The position numbers and the translations under genes are program-made. Shown here one piece after another: positions 1 to 8,968 of a stretch of 60,119 nucleotides of DNA. This DNA is from Bacilli bacterium (lineage in GTDB: Bacteria > Bacillota_I > Bacilli_A > RF39 > UBA660): NCBI GenBank assembly GCA_017528315.1, contig JAFXOW010000010.1, forward strand, positions 131,367 through 191,485, in the 5' to 3' direction. The notes below the pieces were generated by a model. It was not told the DNA's origin, made no database searches, and was given only the letters and a program-made list of their open reading frames with translations. Positions within the stretch are counted from its first letter, which is position 1; each line of letters starts with the position of its first letter.

Positions 1-1221
1 ATTAGAAAATATCATTATCCAAATATTGATATTTGGGATTTAATTCAAGAGGGAAACATTGGATTAATGAAAGCTGTCGATAAGTTTGATTATACTAAAG
101 GATATAAATTTTCAACATATGCAACTTGGTGGATAAGAGAATCAATTGCAAAATATATTGATTATAGTAATAGATCGTTTAAAATACCAGAATATCAATT
201 AAGAAAAGTAAAAAAATATAAAAAAATAAAAGAAAATTTAGAAAGAAAATTACAAAGAGAAGCAACTATTGATGAAATAGCAAATGAAATGAATGAAACT
301 ATTGATACTATTTTAAAAATAGAGTTTATAACAAGTGATGCTATTAGTTTGAATAATTATACTACAATAGGGGAAATGAATGATGAATTAATTGATTTTA
401 TACCATCTGATGATAGAGAAATAGAAGAAGAAGTTATGGGAAATCTTTTTCTTGATGAAATAAGAACAATACTTAATAATTTAAATGTAAGTAATAGAAA
501 TAAAGAGGTATTTGAATTAAGATATGGATTAAATGGAGATAGTCCTAAAACACTTGAAGAAGTAGGGGAAATTTTTAATATCACTCGTGAAAGAGTAAGG
601 CAGATAGAGAATAATATAATATCAAAAATAAAATTGTATAAAAAAAATATGGAAACAAAAAATGAAGAAACTAAAGGTGATACTTTAGATGATTATGTAA
701 TTAATAACTTGGCAAAAGTTGGCCCTAAAGAAAAAATGTGTGATATTTTTAAATTTTTAACCGAAGATGAAAAAGCTTTATTAAAATTAGTATTTGGAAG
801 AGCTGATTTAAAAGATGGAAGTGTTCCCATTGAAAAAGAAATGCTTTTTTATAATTGTTTAATACCTAAAATAAAAAAAATATATAAGTCTTTACAAAAA
901 TATAATATAGATAAATCCCCTGAAATATCACATATAAATGATGAAAATATATCATATGATAAAATTACTAGTGTTGAGACTAGACGTATTTTAAGATATT
1001 TAAAAAAACAAATTCCTGATGAATTTTATTCCAAAATATCAACTCAAGATAAAGTTATTTTAGGATTTTACTTTAATAAATTAAATAAAAATATTACTAA
1101 TAAATCTCTTGCAGAGTATTTTGGGGTAAGTGAAGAGTTAATAATAATATATACTGATAGAATAATTAATTATTATAAAGAATATTTAGCCAACTTAGAT
1201 AATAAAAAATATAAAATATAA
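1..1221 (+). CDS. RNA polymerase sigma-70 family factor, 5' end missing
   Basis: The frame is open from base 1, so the gene starts upstream of the window; 406 codons are visible. Sigma region 2 ([14 protein letters not shown], then [14 protein letters not shown]) binds core polymerase and the -10 element. Region 3 follows at about 180-330, and region 4 ends in the helix-turn-helix TLEEVGEIF...[10 protein letters not shown] near 550-610. Primary sigma factors normally stop shortly after region 4, but here about 190 residues follow (bases about 650-1221). That extension holds two further blocks resembling degenerate region-4 helices, at about 754-895 and 1041-1190. It may be the housekeeping factor or an RpoD-like paralogue; the missing N-terminus prevents a decision. 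An imperfect terminator follows. Family call is certain; subgroup is not. Confidence 0.9.
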   Translation: MRKYHYPNIDIWDLIQEGNIGLMKAVDKFDYTKGYKFSTYATWWIRESIAKYIDYSNRSFKIPEYQLRKVKKYKKIKENLERKLQREATIDEIANEMNETIDTILKIEFITSDAISLNNYTTIGEMNDELIDFIPSDDREIEEEVMGNLFLDEIRTILNNLNVSNRNKEVFELRYGLNGDSPKTLEEVGEIFNITRERVRQIENNIISKIKLYKKNMETKNEETKGDTLDDYVINNLAKVGPKEKMCDIFKFLTEDEKALLKLVFGRADLKDGSVPIEKEMLFYNCLIPKIKKIYKSLQKYNIDKSPEISHINDENISYDKITSVETRRILRYLKKQIPDEFYSKISTQDKVILGFYFNKLNKNITNKSLAEYFGVSEELIIIYTDRIINYYKEYLANLDNKKYKI

Positions 1222-1266
1222 AAAAGAATGTTAGTTGTTGTTTTACAATTACTTTCTTTTTTTTGA
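1221..1266 (+). terminator. Intrinsic terminator after the sigma gene
   Basis: An imperfect hairpin (AAAGAA...TTGT pairing with ACAA...TTCTTT) is followed by a T-run. It separates the sigma gene from the tad operon promoter. Confidence 0.55.
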
Positions 1267-1275
1267 TTATTTATA

Positions 1276-1304
1276 TTGAAAATAATTTAAAAATATCTTA
1301 TAAT
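1276..1304 (+). promoter_or_regulatory. Sigma-A promoter of the tad operon
   Basis: TTGAAA (1276-1281), a 17-bp spacer and a perfect TATAAT (1299-1304) stand 26 bp before the likely start of tadE. Confidence 0.75.
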
Positions 1305-1329
1305 GATTTAAGATAGGGTGTGGTGTAGT

Positions 1330-1629
1330 GTGAATAGAAAAGGTCAGGCACTTGTTGAATTTGTACTGGTGTTACCAATTTTAATTTTTATACTACTTTT
1401 AGTTGTTGATTTAGGAAGATTAATGATTATGAGAAATCATTTAGAAAGTATCCTTACAACTGTTACTAAAGATACAACAGTTATAAATGACAAAGAATAT
1501 AAGATAAATATAGAACGTGATAATAATTATATTATATTAAAATCATGTACGAAAGTTTATACACCTGGATTATCAAAAATACTTGGAAATCCTACCTGTG
1601 TTAGAACTTCTAAGGAAATTATAGAATAA
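1330..1629 (+). CDS. TadE-like pseudopilin
   Basis: A 99-residue protein with the TadE signature at its N-terminus: NRKGQALVEFVLVLPILIF, i.e. a Gly-x-x-x-x-(Val)Glu-Phe prepilin-like site followed by one hydrophobic helix. TadE-type minor pilins assemble at the base or tip of Tad (tight adherence) pili. I chose GTG at 1330 because AGGGTG at 1315-1320 lies 9 bases upstream; the frame also allows GTG at 1318. It is the first gene of a five- or six-gene tad operon reading toward 5936. The periplasm-facing part has two Cys residues (SCTK and PTCVRT) that could form a disulphide. Confidence 0.8.
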   Translation: MNRKGQALVEFVLVLPILIFILLLVVDLGRLMIMRNHLESILTTVTKDTTVINDKEYKINIERDNNYIILKSCTKVYTPGLSKILGNPTCVRTSKEIIE

Positions 1630-1643
1630 AAAGGAGAACGATT

Positions 1644-2141
1644 ATGAAAAGAACTAGAAAAGTAACAAAAGAAGAAAGAGATATATTAATGAATATGAGA
1701 CTTCGTAGTCGATTATCACTTTTAGTATTATTTTATATATTTGGGCTTATATTACCACTTATAACTTGTATGATTATTACTTTAAATTTTCATTATTTTT
1801 ACTATATTATAATATTATTGTTTTTACTATTTATTATAGTTTATTTAATACCAAAATTAGAAAAAAATAATTATTTAAGTGATGATTTAAAATGCTTTGA
1901 AACAACTGTAGTTTCAAGTAGTGTTCATGATATATATTATTTTGTATGTGAAATAAATGGTCTTGATGATACTTTTATAGATTATAAATATCCCGTTAAT
2001 ACTAAAATTAAAAAAGGTACGGAAGTAATTGTTGTCATGACAGGGGGACGTGATAAATATAAAGATTATATAATTTTAGATAAAAAGACTAGAAAAGTAT
2101 TAAGTGATTTTAGAACACGTTTTGATTTGATAGAGTGTTGA
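1644..2141 (+). CDS. Membrane protein of the tad operon, function unknown
   Basis: 165 residues: a basic N-terminus, two closely spaced hydrophobic segments (about residues 25-47 and 50-70), then a soluble C-terminal domain of about 90 residues with alternating beta-like strands. I do not recognise the family. It has a good ribosome site (AAGGAG, 1631-1636) and sits between tadE and the TadZ-like ATPase with only a 7-bp gap downstream, so it is co-transcribed and probably part of the machinery, possibly a small accessory or RcpC-like component. That role is inferred from position only. Confidence 0.7.
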   Translation: MKRTRKVTKEERDILMNMRLRSRLSLLVLFYIFGLILPLITCMIITLNFHYFYYIIILLFLLFIIVYLIPKLEKNNYLSDDLKCFETTVVSSSVHDIYYFVCEINGLDDTFIDYKYPVNTKIKKGTEVIVVMTGGRDKYKDYIILDKKTRKVLSDFRTRFDLIEC

Positions 2142-2148
2142 GGTATTT

Positions 2149-2883
2149 ATGGGAAAAGTAATTACAATAACTTCAAGAAAAGGTGGAGTAGGTAAAACAA
2201 CAACAGCTATAAATTTAGCAGGGGTTTATTCTAATTTAGGTAAAAAAGTATTATTAATTGATTTCGATTTATATGCAAATAGTATAGCACTTAGTTTAAA
2301 TTTAAAAAATCAAAGAAATATTTATAATATTGTTCTTGATATTGGTAATAACAAATTTACAGAGATTGCTGATTATGTTTCAAAATATAATGATTATATA
2401 AGTGTTCTTGCTAGTGTAGGTGATGCTCGAATTGTAAATCAAATAGATACTAAATATGTAGAACAAATTATTAATATGAGTAAATTTTCATATGATGTTG
2501 TATTAATTGATACTAGTCATGTACTTGATCATCTAAATTTAGTTATTTACGATAATTCAGATGTAATAGTTAATGTTATGTCTAATGATCCGGTAGATCT
2601 TGTTAATACTAAAAATTTTATAAATATAGCAAGTGATATTGATTATAAAAATTTAAGAATATTACTAAATGAAAGTAATTCTTTAGAAGAAAAATATTTT
2701 TCATTATATGATATAAGAGAATTTTTAAATTATAATATATCTTATAAATTAGGAAAAGAATTTTATGTTAAGACAATAGATAAATATGTACTTGATGGTA
2801 AAATATTAACTCTAAATAATGTATATAAGAGTAATTATAAAAAGTTGGAGAACATAGGACTAGATTTAATAAAAGAAGATTAA
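2149..2883 (+). CDS. TadZ/CpaE-like ParA-MinD family ATPase
   Basis: 244 residues of the MinD/ParA fold. The deviant Walker A is at residues 9-18 (SRKGGVGKTT), followed by LLIDFDLYANS (switch I) and VVLIDTSHVLD in the Walker B region. In Tad systems the TadZ/CpaE ATPase positions the secretion apparatus at a cell site. Placement directly before tadA supports that role over a chromosome-partitioning ParA. There is no receiver domain at the N-terminus, unlike proteobacterial CpaE; short Gram-positive versions lack it as well. Confidence 0.85.
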   Translation: MGKVITITSRKGGVGKTTTAINLAGVYSNLGKKVLLIDFDLYANSIALSLNLKNQRNIYNIVLDIGNNKFTEIADYVSKYNDYISVLASVGDARIVNQIDTKYVEQIINMSKFSYDVVLIDTSHVLDHLNLVIYDNSDVIVNVMSNDPVDLVNTKNFINIASDIDYKNLRILLNESNSLEEKYFSLYDIREFLNYNISYKLGKEFYVKTIDKYVLDGKILTLNNVYKSNYKKLENIGLDLIKED

Positions 2884-2898
2884 TCTTTAGGAGGCCTT

Positions 2899-4233
2899 AT
2901 GAAAAAAAGTTTTGAAAGTATATTTGTAAAAAATACTGAAACAAAAGATAAAGGGACAGTTATTAATGATTTTGAAATAATAGAAGATAAAGATAAACTT
3001 GATAGTGTTAGAAATAAAATAATAGAAGATATTATTGATAATAGAATACCTATTGATATGAATTTAAATGATTATATTAACAAGGAAATTGATAAATATT
3101 TAAGTGGAATAAGTTTATCAACTGTTAAAAGAAATCATATTTTTAACTTAATAGAAAACGAAATAAATGGTTTAGGACCAATTACAGAACTTTTAAAAGA
3201 TCCTAATGTTACTGAAATAATGGTTAATGCTCCAGATGAAGTATATGTTGAAATAGATGGTAAGATTATTAAAGACGAAAGTGTATCATTTATTAATAAT
3301 GAACATATTAAAAGAACCATTGAAAAAATAGTTCAACCTTTGGGAAGAACTATAGACTCAACTAACCCAATGGTTGATGCAAGACTTAAAGATGGTTCTA
3401 GAATAAATGCCGTTATTGAACCTTTATCTTTAAAAGGACCAGTTTTGACTATTCGTAAATTTAAGAAAGATTTAAATAATATCGAATCTATTCTTCGAAA
3501 TGGAACTCTAACTCGTGACATGGCAGTTTTCTTGGAGGCTTGTGTTAAATCTAAACAAAATATTATAGTATGTGGAGGAACTGGTTCTGGTAAAACAACT
3601 ATTTTAAATATTTTATCTAGTTTTATAGGGGAAGATGAAAGAATTATAACTATTGAAGATGCAGCAGAATTAAGTTTAAAACAAAGGCATGTTATTTCTC
3701 TAGAAACAAGAGTTGATACTTATAAAAGCAAAAGTGAAATAACAATTCGTGATTTAGTTCGTAATTCTTTACGTATGAGACCAGACAGAATAATTGTTGG
3801 AGAAGTTCGTGGTAAAGAGGCTTTTGATATGCTTCAAGCTATGAATACGGGACATGAAGGAAGTTTAACGACTCTTCATGCTAATAGTCCAATTGATTCT
3901 TTGAATCGACTTGAAACAATGGTTTTAATGAGTGGTATGGAAATACCAGTATCAGCAATTAGAGATTATATAGAAAATGCTATTGATGTAGTTGTTCAAA
4001 TTGAACGTTTAAGTGATGGAAGAAGAAAAATAGTTGAAATATCTGAAATAGATGGTTTTAATGGCGATGATATTAATATTGTTCCAATATTTAAATTTAT
4101 TCAAAAGGGATTAACTCAAGATATGCAGGTAGATGGAGAATTTAAATTAATTAATAAAAAAATAAAAACTCTTGAAAAAATAAAGAATAAAGGATTTGAT
4201 TTAGATTTCTTGGAGGATAATCATGCCAAGTAA
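2899..4233 (+). CDS. tadA: TadA/CpaF secretion ATPase
   Basis: 444-residue VirB11/CpaF-type hexameric ATPase that powers pilin export and assembly on the cytoplasmic face. Walker A is GGTGSGKTT (about residue 229); the Asp box region is ITIEDAAEL; Walker B and the His box are RPDRIIVGEVRG and GHEGSLTTLHAN. The N-terminal alpha/beta domain (about 30-200) matches the family. AGGAGG at 2889-2894 precedes the start. It overlaps the next gene by 11 bases, implying translational coupling. All catalytic motifs look intact. Confidence 0.95.
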   Translation: MKKSFESIFVKNTETKDKGTVINDFEIIEDKDKLDSVRNKIIEDIIDNRIPIDMNLNDYINKEIDKYLSGISLSTVKRNHIFNLIENEINGLGPITELLKDPNVTEIMVNAPDEVYVEIDGKIIKDESVSFINNEHIKRTIEKIVQPLGRTIDSTNPMVDARLKDGSRINAVIEPLSLKGPVLTIRKFKKDLNNIESILRNGTLTRDMAVFLEACVKSKQNIIVCGGTGSGKTTILNILSSFIGEDERIITIEDAAELSLKQRHVISLETRVDTYKSKSEITIRDLVRNSLRMRPDRIIVGEVRGKEAFDMLQAMNTGHEGSLTTLHANSPIDSLNRLETMVLMSGMEIPVSAIRDYIENAIDVVVQIERLSDGRRKIVEISEIDGFNGDDINIVPIFKFIQKGLTQDMQVDGEFKLINKKIKTLEKIKNKGFDLDFLEDNHAK

Positions 4234-5236
4234 TGTAATATTTGTCTTTGTTGTAGAATTGGTACTTATATATCTAATTGCTGTACTTTTTTATTATGTA
4301 ATGCTTCTTAGAAGAAAAGTTAGAATCGAAGAAAGACTTGGCAGATATACAATCTATACCCCTAAAAATAAAATAAAAATATTTGATGATATATTTGATT
4401 TAGGTGAATCAATTATAAAAAGATTATCTAATTTATTATATAAATTAAAAATTTTTGATAATTATTCTTTAAAATATCAAAAATATATTCATAAAGAAGA
4501 AACAGAAAATATAGATAAAATGGATTTTGTTAGTCGGAAGATAATATTTACTTTATTATTTATATTGATTGTAGTTTTTTATGATTTATTTCGAGGAGTA
4601 TATTTAAGTATATATGAAGTATTATTTTCAGGAATAATTGGTTTTTATATATTAGATATTTTCTTAATATCAGAAACTAAACTATTAAAAAGAGAAAAAG
4701 AAAATGATCTACTAAGAGCTATTACGATTATGAATAATTCTTTTAAAAGTGGTCATAGTATTATGCAAGGAATAAAGTTAGTAAGTGAAGAATTAGATTC
4801 ACCTATGGGACTTGAATTTAAAAAAATGTATGTTGATCTTACTTATGGATTAAATTTAGATATAGTTTTTAAAAGATTTGAAGAAAGAGTTAATATGGAA
4901 GAAGTAAAATATATAACAACTTCACTTTCTATATTAAATGAAACAGGAGGAGACATTGTAAAAGTCTTTGAAAGTGTTGAAAAAACTTTCTTTAATAATA
5001 AGAAAATTGCTGATGAATTAAAAAATTTGACAGCAGCATCTAAATTATTATTTTATGTTTTACTTTTTATTCCTATAATATTTGTTGCAGTTATATATGC
5101 TTTAGATAATACTTATTTTAATATTTTATTTGTTAATACTTTTGGATATTTAATAATAGTTATTTGTTTAATATTGTATATTTCCTATATATTTATTATA
5201 AGAAAAATTATGAGGTTAGGTGATATATATGATTAA
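4223..5236 (+). CDS. tadB: TadB-like inner-membrane platform protein (T2SS-F domain)
   Basis: 337 residues. A hydrophobic N-terminal helix is followed by a cytoplasmic segment, a TM pair (about 105-150), the T2SSF domain (about 160-270, with the typical AITIMNNSFKSGHSIMQGI and ETGGDIVKVFE motifs) and a C-terminal TM pair. Type II secretion F proteins form the membrane platform driven by TadA. It overlaps tadA by 11 bases and tadC by 8. Confidence 0.9.
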   Translation: MPSNVIFVFVVELVLIYLIAVLFYYVMLLRRKVRIEERLGRYTIYTPKNKIKIFDDIFDLGESIIKRLSNLLYKLKIFDNYSLKYQKYIHKEETENIDKMDFVSRKIIFTLLFILIVVFYDLFRGVYLSIYEVLFSGIIGFYILDIFLISETKLLKREKENDLLRAITIMNNSFKSGHSIMQGIKLVSEELDSPMGLEFKKMYVDLTYGLNLDIVFKRFEERVNMEEVKYITTSLSILNETGGDIVKVFESVEKTFFNNKKIADELKNLTAASKLLFYVLLFIPIIFVAVIYALDNTYFNILFVNTFGYLIIVICLILYISYIFIIRKIMRLGDIYD

Positions 5237-5936
5237 TAAGTTAACTAGTTTATTTTATCGAGATAAAACTTTAAATAAAATTAATCAAAAAATAAAATTA
5301 TTAGGAATAAATGCTAACTATGATGCTGTAACATTCATGAATTTTAGATTATGTACTAGTTTAATTTTATTTCTTATAATATTAAATTTTGTTAATTTTG
5401 GTTATATCATTGCACCTATATTAACATATCTATACTATATAGTTTTACCTAATATGTATTTTAATCCTAAAATAAAAAAACGTGAAAAAGAATTGGAACG
5501 CAATGCCTTATATTTTTTTGAAATATTAGCTTTATCTCTTGAATCAGGTAATAATTTAATGAATGCCATTGATTCAACAAGCAGGAGTATTGATTCAGAG
5601 TTATCTTTAGAATTTAAGGAAGTTATTCGTGAAGTTAAATATGGAAAAAGTTTAGATGAATCACTTGATAATTTAAAATATAGAATTCCTAGTTCAGCTG
5701 TTAATAATATTATTTTAAATATTAAGGAATCTAATATTTTTGGTAATAGTATAATAGATACTTTGTATAATCAAATAGATTATATTAGAGAAAAAATAAT
5801 CTTAGAAAGTCGTGCTTATATTGCTAAACTTCCTCTTAAAATAAGTATTATATCAGTTGTATTCTTTATACCTTTATTGTTACTTCTTATTTTAGGACCA
5901 GTTCTACTTAAATATATTTTAGGTAATTTAATTTAA
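5229..5936 (+). CDS. tadC: TadC-like inner-membrane platform protein
   Basis: 235 residues with the second T2SSF domain usual in Tad operons: a TM pair near the N-terminus, a cytoplasmic domain (LEFKEVIREVKYGKSLDESL, SNIFGNSIIDTL) and C-terminal TM helices. I take ATG 5229 as start because AGGTGA (5218-5223) lies just upstream; the frame extends to 5220. It is the last gene of the operon and ends at a strong terminator. No Flp major pilin or prepilin peptidase is present in the window, so those parts lie elsewhere. Confidence 0.88.
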   Translation: MINKLTSLFYRDKTLNKINQKIKLLGINANYDAVTFMNFRLCTSLILFLIILNFVNFGYIIAPILTYLYYIVLPNMYFNPKIKKREKELERNALYFFEILALSLESGNNLMNAIDSTSRSIDSELSLEFKEVIREVKYGKSLDESLDNLKYRIPSSAVNNIILNIKESNIFGNSIIDTLYNQIDYIREKIILESRAYIAKLPLKISIISVVFFIPLLLLLILGPVLLKYILGNLI

Positions 5937-5970
5937 AAACATAAAGTTTTAAACTTTATGTTTTATTTTA
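5936..5970 (+). terminator. Terminator of the tad operon
   Basis: A perfect 14-bp inverted repeat (5936-5949 with 5951-5964) is followed by a T-rich run. Confidence 0.85.
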
Positions 5971-6025
5971 AGTAGCCAAAGTAAGTAAAATATGATAGAA
6001 TATATATGTAAAAAGGAGGAAAATT

Positions 6026-6745
6026 ATGAGTGGACATTCAAAATGGGCAACAATTCATCGTAAAAAGGGATTAATTGATGCTGAGCGTGGTAAAATATTT
6101 CAAAAAATAGCTAAAGAAATTCAAGTAGCTGCTAAAGGCACTAATGGGGATCCTGATATGAATCCTGGACTAAGAATGGTTATTGAAAAGGCTAGAAGTA
6201 ACAATATGCCTAAAGATAATATTGAAAAAGCCATTAATAAAGCAATTGGAGCTGGCTCTGATGTTAACTTTGAAAGTATTAGATATGAAGGATATGCACC
6301 TCATGGAATAGCTTTAATGATTGATTGTTTAACAGATAACAAGAATAGAACAGCTATGCTTGTACGTTCAACCTTAACTAAACGTGGTGGAAACTTAGGA
6401 ACCGATGGATCTGTTAGTTATTTATTTAAAAGACTTGGAGTAATTGAAATTGAAAAAAATTTAGATTTTGATAAAGTTATGGATATAGCAATTGGAGCCG
6501 ACGCAAATGATGTTATAGATAATGATGATTCTTATATAATTTATACAGAACCAGACAAGTTTTTGGATGTAAAAAAAGCCTTTGAAGATAATGGAGTTAC
6601 TGAATTTATTCAAAGTGAAGTAACTTATATTGCTGATAACAAAATAACTCTTGATGATGAAAATACTGAAAAAGTTATGACTTTAATTGAAGCAATAGAT
6701 GAAATTGATGATGTTAATAATGTTTATCATAATTTAGATATATAA
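6026..6745 (+). CDS. yebC: YebC/PmpR-family protein
   Basis: 239 residues starting MSGHSKWATIHRKKG, the hallmark of the YebC/TACO1 family, with the three-domain pattern and the acidic surface typical of it. Family members are DNA-binding regulators or factors that help ribosomes through difficult stretches such as proline runs. AAGGAGG lies 7 bases before ATG. It is followed after one base by queH, so the two are translated as a unit. A possible extended -10 (TGATAGAAT near 5992-6000) lies upstream. Confidence 0.96.
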   Translation: MSGHSKWATIHRKKGLIDAERGKIFQKIAKEIQVAAKGTNGDPDMNPGLRMVIEKARSNNMPKDNIEKAINKAIGAGSDVNFESIRYEGYAPHGIALMIDCLTDNKNRTAMLVRSTLTKRGGNLGTDGSVSYLFKRLGVIEIEKNLDFDKVMDIAIGADANDVIDNDDSYIIYTEPDKFLDVKKAFEDNGVTEFIQSEVTYIADNKITLDDENTEKVMTLIEAIDEIDDVNNVYHNLDI

Positions 6746-6746
6746 T

Positions 6747-7352
6747 ATGAACTATCAGATAGTACTTGACGAAACATTAAAGAATTTAAAAACTAAAAAG
6801 AAATTACTTCTACATGCTTGTTGTGCTCCTTGTTCAAGTTATGTTATAGAATATTTAACAAAATATTTTGATATTACAATACTTTATTATAACCCCAATA
6901 TAGATACTAAAGACGAATTTGATAAAAGACTTTCAGAACTTAAAAGATTTGTAAGTGAATTTAAAACAGATAATTTAGTTAAAGTGGTATCATTAGGCTA
7001 TAATTCTAATGATTATTATGAAGAAGTTAAAGGATTAGAAATGGAAAAAGAAGGGGGAAGACGTTGTATTAAATGTTATAAATTAAGACTAAAAAGAGCT
7101 TGTTTATATGCTAAAGAAAATAATTATGATTATTTTACAACAACCCTTACTATTAGCCCTTTAAAAAATAGTAGTGTTTTAAATGAAATAGGAAGGGAGT
7201 TAGAAAAAGAATTTAATATGCCTTATTTATATTCTGATTTTAAAAAACGAGAAGGATATAAAAGAAGTATTGTTTTATCTCATATTTACAATTTATATAG
7301 ACAAGATTATTGTGGTTGTAAATTTTCTAAAAGAGGTGATATAGTTGAATAA
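6747..7352 (+). CDS. queH: Epoxyqueuosine reductase QueH
   Basis: 201 residues. QueH reduces epoxyqueuosine to queuosine in tRNA, using an iron-sulfur cluster and a nearby mononuclear iron site. The cysteine motifs are visible: HACCAPCSSY (about residues 23-32), GGRRCIKCYKLRL (about 107-119) and YCGCKFSKRG near the end. The intact set implies a working enzyme and that the organism makes or salvages queuosine precursors. It overlaps the following pseudopilin gene by 8 bases. Confidence 0.95.
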   Translation: MNYQIVLDETLKNLKTKKKLLLHACCAPCSSYVIEYLTKYFDITILYYNPNIDTKDEFDKRLSELKRFVSEFKTDNLVKVVSLGYNSNDYYEEVKGLEMEKEGGRRCIKCYKLRLKRACLYAKENNYDYFTTTLTISPLKNSSVLNEIGRELEKEFNMPYLYSDFKKREGYKRSIVLSHIYNLYRQDYCGCKFSKRGDIVE

Positions 7353-7716
7353 AAAAGGATTTACGTTAGTGGAATTATTAACTGTTATTGTTTTGATGGC
7401 ACTTATATCAATGATATCGTTTCCGGTTATTCGGGGATTGATTAGTAGTAATAACCAAAAAAAATATACTACTTATGAAGATTTAATGATTGAATATGCT
7501 AAAACTTTTCCTATTAATAACTACAAAGCAAAGGGATATATCTGCTTAAGTGAATTAAAGATGAAACCTATAAATGATGGTACAACTTGTAATGGATATG
7601 TGGAAGTAGTTAGAAGTGACGAGTATATTTCCCATTTAAGATGTGCTCAAAATGGTGAGATAGTTTACGAGACAAGTGAATTTGATATGCCAACTGATTG
7701 CAAGTTAGGAGATTAA
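7345..7716 (+). CDS. Type IV pseudopilin-like protein (prepilin N-terminus)
   Basis: 123 residues beginning MNKKGFTLVELLTVIVLMALI, the class III prepilin cleavage and helix motif (G/FTLVE). The start is TTG at 7345, with AGAGGTGAT just upstream inside queH. The globular part has four cysteines, probably two disulphides. It resembles ComGC/PulG-like minor pseudopilins rather than a Tad pilin. A prepilin peptidase would have to be encoded elsewhere. Confidence 0.82.
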   Translation: MNKKGFTLVELLTVIVLMALISMISFPVIRGLISSNNQKKYTTYEDLMIEYAKTFPINNYKAKGYICLSELKMKPINDGTTCNGYVEVVRSDEYISHLRCAQNGEIVYETSEFDMPTDCKLGD

Positions 7717-7718
7717 TT

Positions 7719-8150
7719 ATGATAATAGATTTAAATAAATTATTATATGAAGATAGTATTAATATTAATGAAAAAATAAGTTATAACGAAGATTATTTAA
7801 AAAATACCGATATCTTAAAACTTGATGATGTATTAGTTGATGGAAAAATTATAAGAGACTATGAAGAAAATACAGTTATTAATTTAAATGTTAAAGGAAC
7901 TATGTTTTTGACTGATGCTATTACAACATTAAGCGTTCCTTATGATTTTGCAATAGAAATTGAAGAAATTTTAGAAAATTCTGCAAAAACACTTGATTTA
8001 ATTGAATTTTTGTGGCATTATATAGTATTGGAAATTCCTATTCGTTATACGACGAGTGATGTAAAAGAATTAAAGAATACATATAATCAAGTCTATGATG
8101 AAGGATGGAAGGAAAATAATAATCCATTTAAAGATTTCTTTGGAGAATAA
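7719..8150 (+). CDS. YceD/DUF177-family protein
   Basis: 143 residues from ATG 7719 (ribosome site TTAGGAGA; the frame also runs upstream to 7698). The family is recognised from the central beta-rich core (VNLNVKGTMFLTDAITT, then a C-terminal EGWKENNNPF) and above all from its position just before rpmF, the standard YceD-L32 pairing in bacteria. YceD is linked to 23S rRNA and large-subunit maturation. Usual cysteines of longer homologues are absent. Confidence 0.8.
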   Translation: MIIDLNKLLYEDSININEKISYNEDYLKNTDILKLDDVLVDGKIIRDYEENTVINLNVKGTMFLTDAITTLSVPYDFAIEIEEILENSAKTLDLIEFLWHYIVLEIPIRYTTSDVKELKNTYNQVYDEGWKENNNPFKDFFGE

Positions 8151-8167
8151 GAAAGGAGTGATCAAGA

Positions 8168-8350
8168 ATGGCTGTACCATTTAGAAAAGTATCAAAAACT
8201 CGTAAGAGAATGAGAAGAGCTCATAATGCTTTAACTGAAAAAACAGTTACTTCATGTCCAAATTGTGGAGAAATGATTAAACCACATAGAGTATGTAAAA
8301 ACTGTGGATATTATAAGAAAGAAGAAATAATTAAAAAAGATGCAGAATAA
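8168..8350 (+). CDS. rpmF: 50S ribosomal protein L32
   Basis: 60 residues, [19 protein letters not shown], with an intact zinc-binding set CPNCGE...CKNCGYY. It is a component of the large ribosomal subunit. Because the zinc form is kept, no zinc-independent replacement is implied. AAGGAGTG precedes the ATG, and the 3' end overlaps the next gene by 11 bases. Confidence 0.98.
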   Translation: MAVPFRKVSKTRKRMRRAHNALTEKTVTSCPNCGEMIKPHRVCKNCGYYKKEEIIKKDAE

Positions 8351-8912
8351 GCATTTTTTTATTATAAAAAAAGGGTTGTTTGTTGGTTCATTTAACCCAA
8401 TTACTTTAGCTCATGAAAGTATTGCAAGTGAACTATTAAAAGAAAAAATTCTTGATTATATTTACTTTCTACCAGTTAATTCTAAAAAACAAGATTTAAT
8501 TAGTATTGATAAGAGAATAGATATGATAAATATAATAACCAAAGAAAATCAAAGTGTTTTAAATATATATAATTATTCTAAAGAAGGATTATTTAATATA
8601 GAGATACTTCAAAAGATAAAATTAGGTATTACTCATATTATCATGGGAAGTGATTTATTTTTAAAATTTAATAAGTTTAAAAATTATCAAGAAATATTAA
8701 CTAATTATTACTTAATAATTATAAATCGAGGAACTGATATAAATGAATATATTAAAAAAAATTATCAAGATTATCAAGATAAAATAATAATTATTGATAA
8801 AACGTATATTGGTTCTTCTAAACTTGCTAAAGATAATTTAAAAGAAAGTTATAATAAATATTTAAATGATAAAGTATTAGATTATATAAAAAGAAACAAT
8901 TTATATAACTAA
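8340..8912 (+). CDS. nadD: Nicotinate-nucleotide adenylyltransferase-like protein
   Basis: 190 residues of the HxGH nucleotidyltransferase fold. [11 protein letters not shown] replaces the usual GSFDPxHxGH, so the first His is Thr and the Gly is Ala. [11 protein letters not shown] matches the GaD motif, and [10 protein letters not shown] matches ISSTxIR. NadD adenylates nicotinate mononucleotide in NAD synthesis. The substitutions make this a divergent NadD; another cytidylyl/adenylyltransferase-family activity is possible. ATG 8340 lies inside rpmF, suggesting coupled translation. Confidence 0.7.
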   Translation: MQNKHFFIIKKGLFVGSFNPITLAHESIASELLKEKILDYIYFLPVNSKKQDLISIDKRIDMINIITKENQSVLNIYNYSKEGLFNIEILQKIKLGITHIIMGSDLFLKFNKFKNYQEILTNYYLIIINRGTDINEYIKKNYQDYQDKIIIIDKTYIGSSKLAKDNLKESYNKYLNDKVLDYIKRNNLYN

Positions 8913-8929
8913 TACTTTTTTCATAAATT

Positions 8930-8948
8930 AAAAAATGATTCATATATT
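8930..8948 (+). promoter_or_regulatory. Possible sigma-E-like promoter of the spoVID-like gene
   Basis: CATATATT at 8941-8948 resembles the sigma-E -10 (CATACAAT), with an ATA-containing -35-like stretch near 8933. spoVID of B. subtilis is read by the mother-cell sigma-E. The match is partial, so this is tentative. Confidence 0.3.
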
Positions 8949-8968
8949 TTATTGGAGGAGACGAATAT

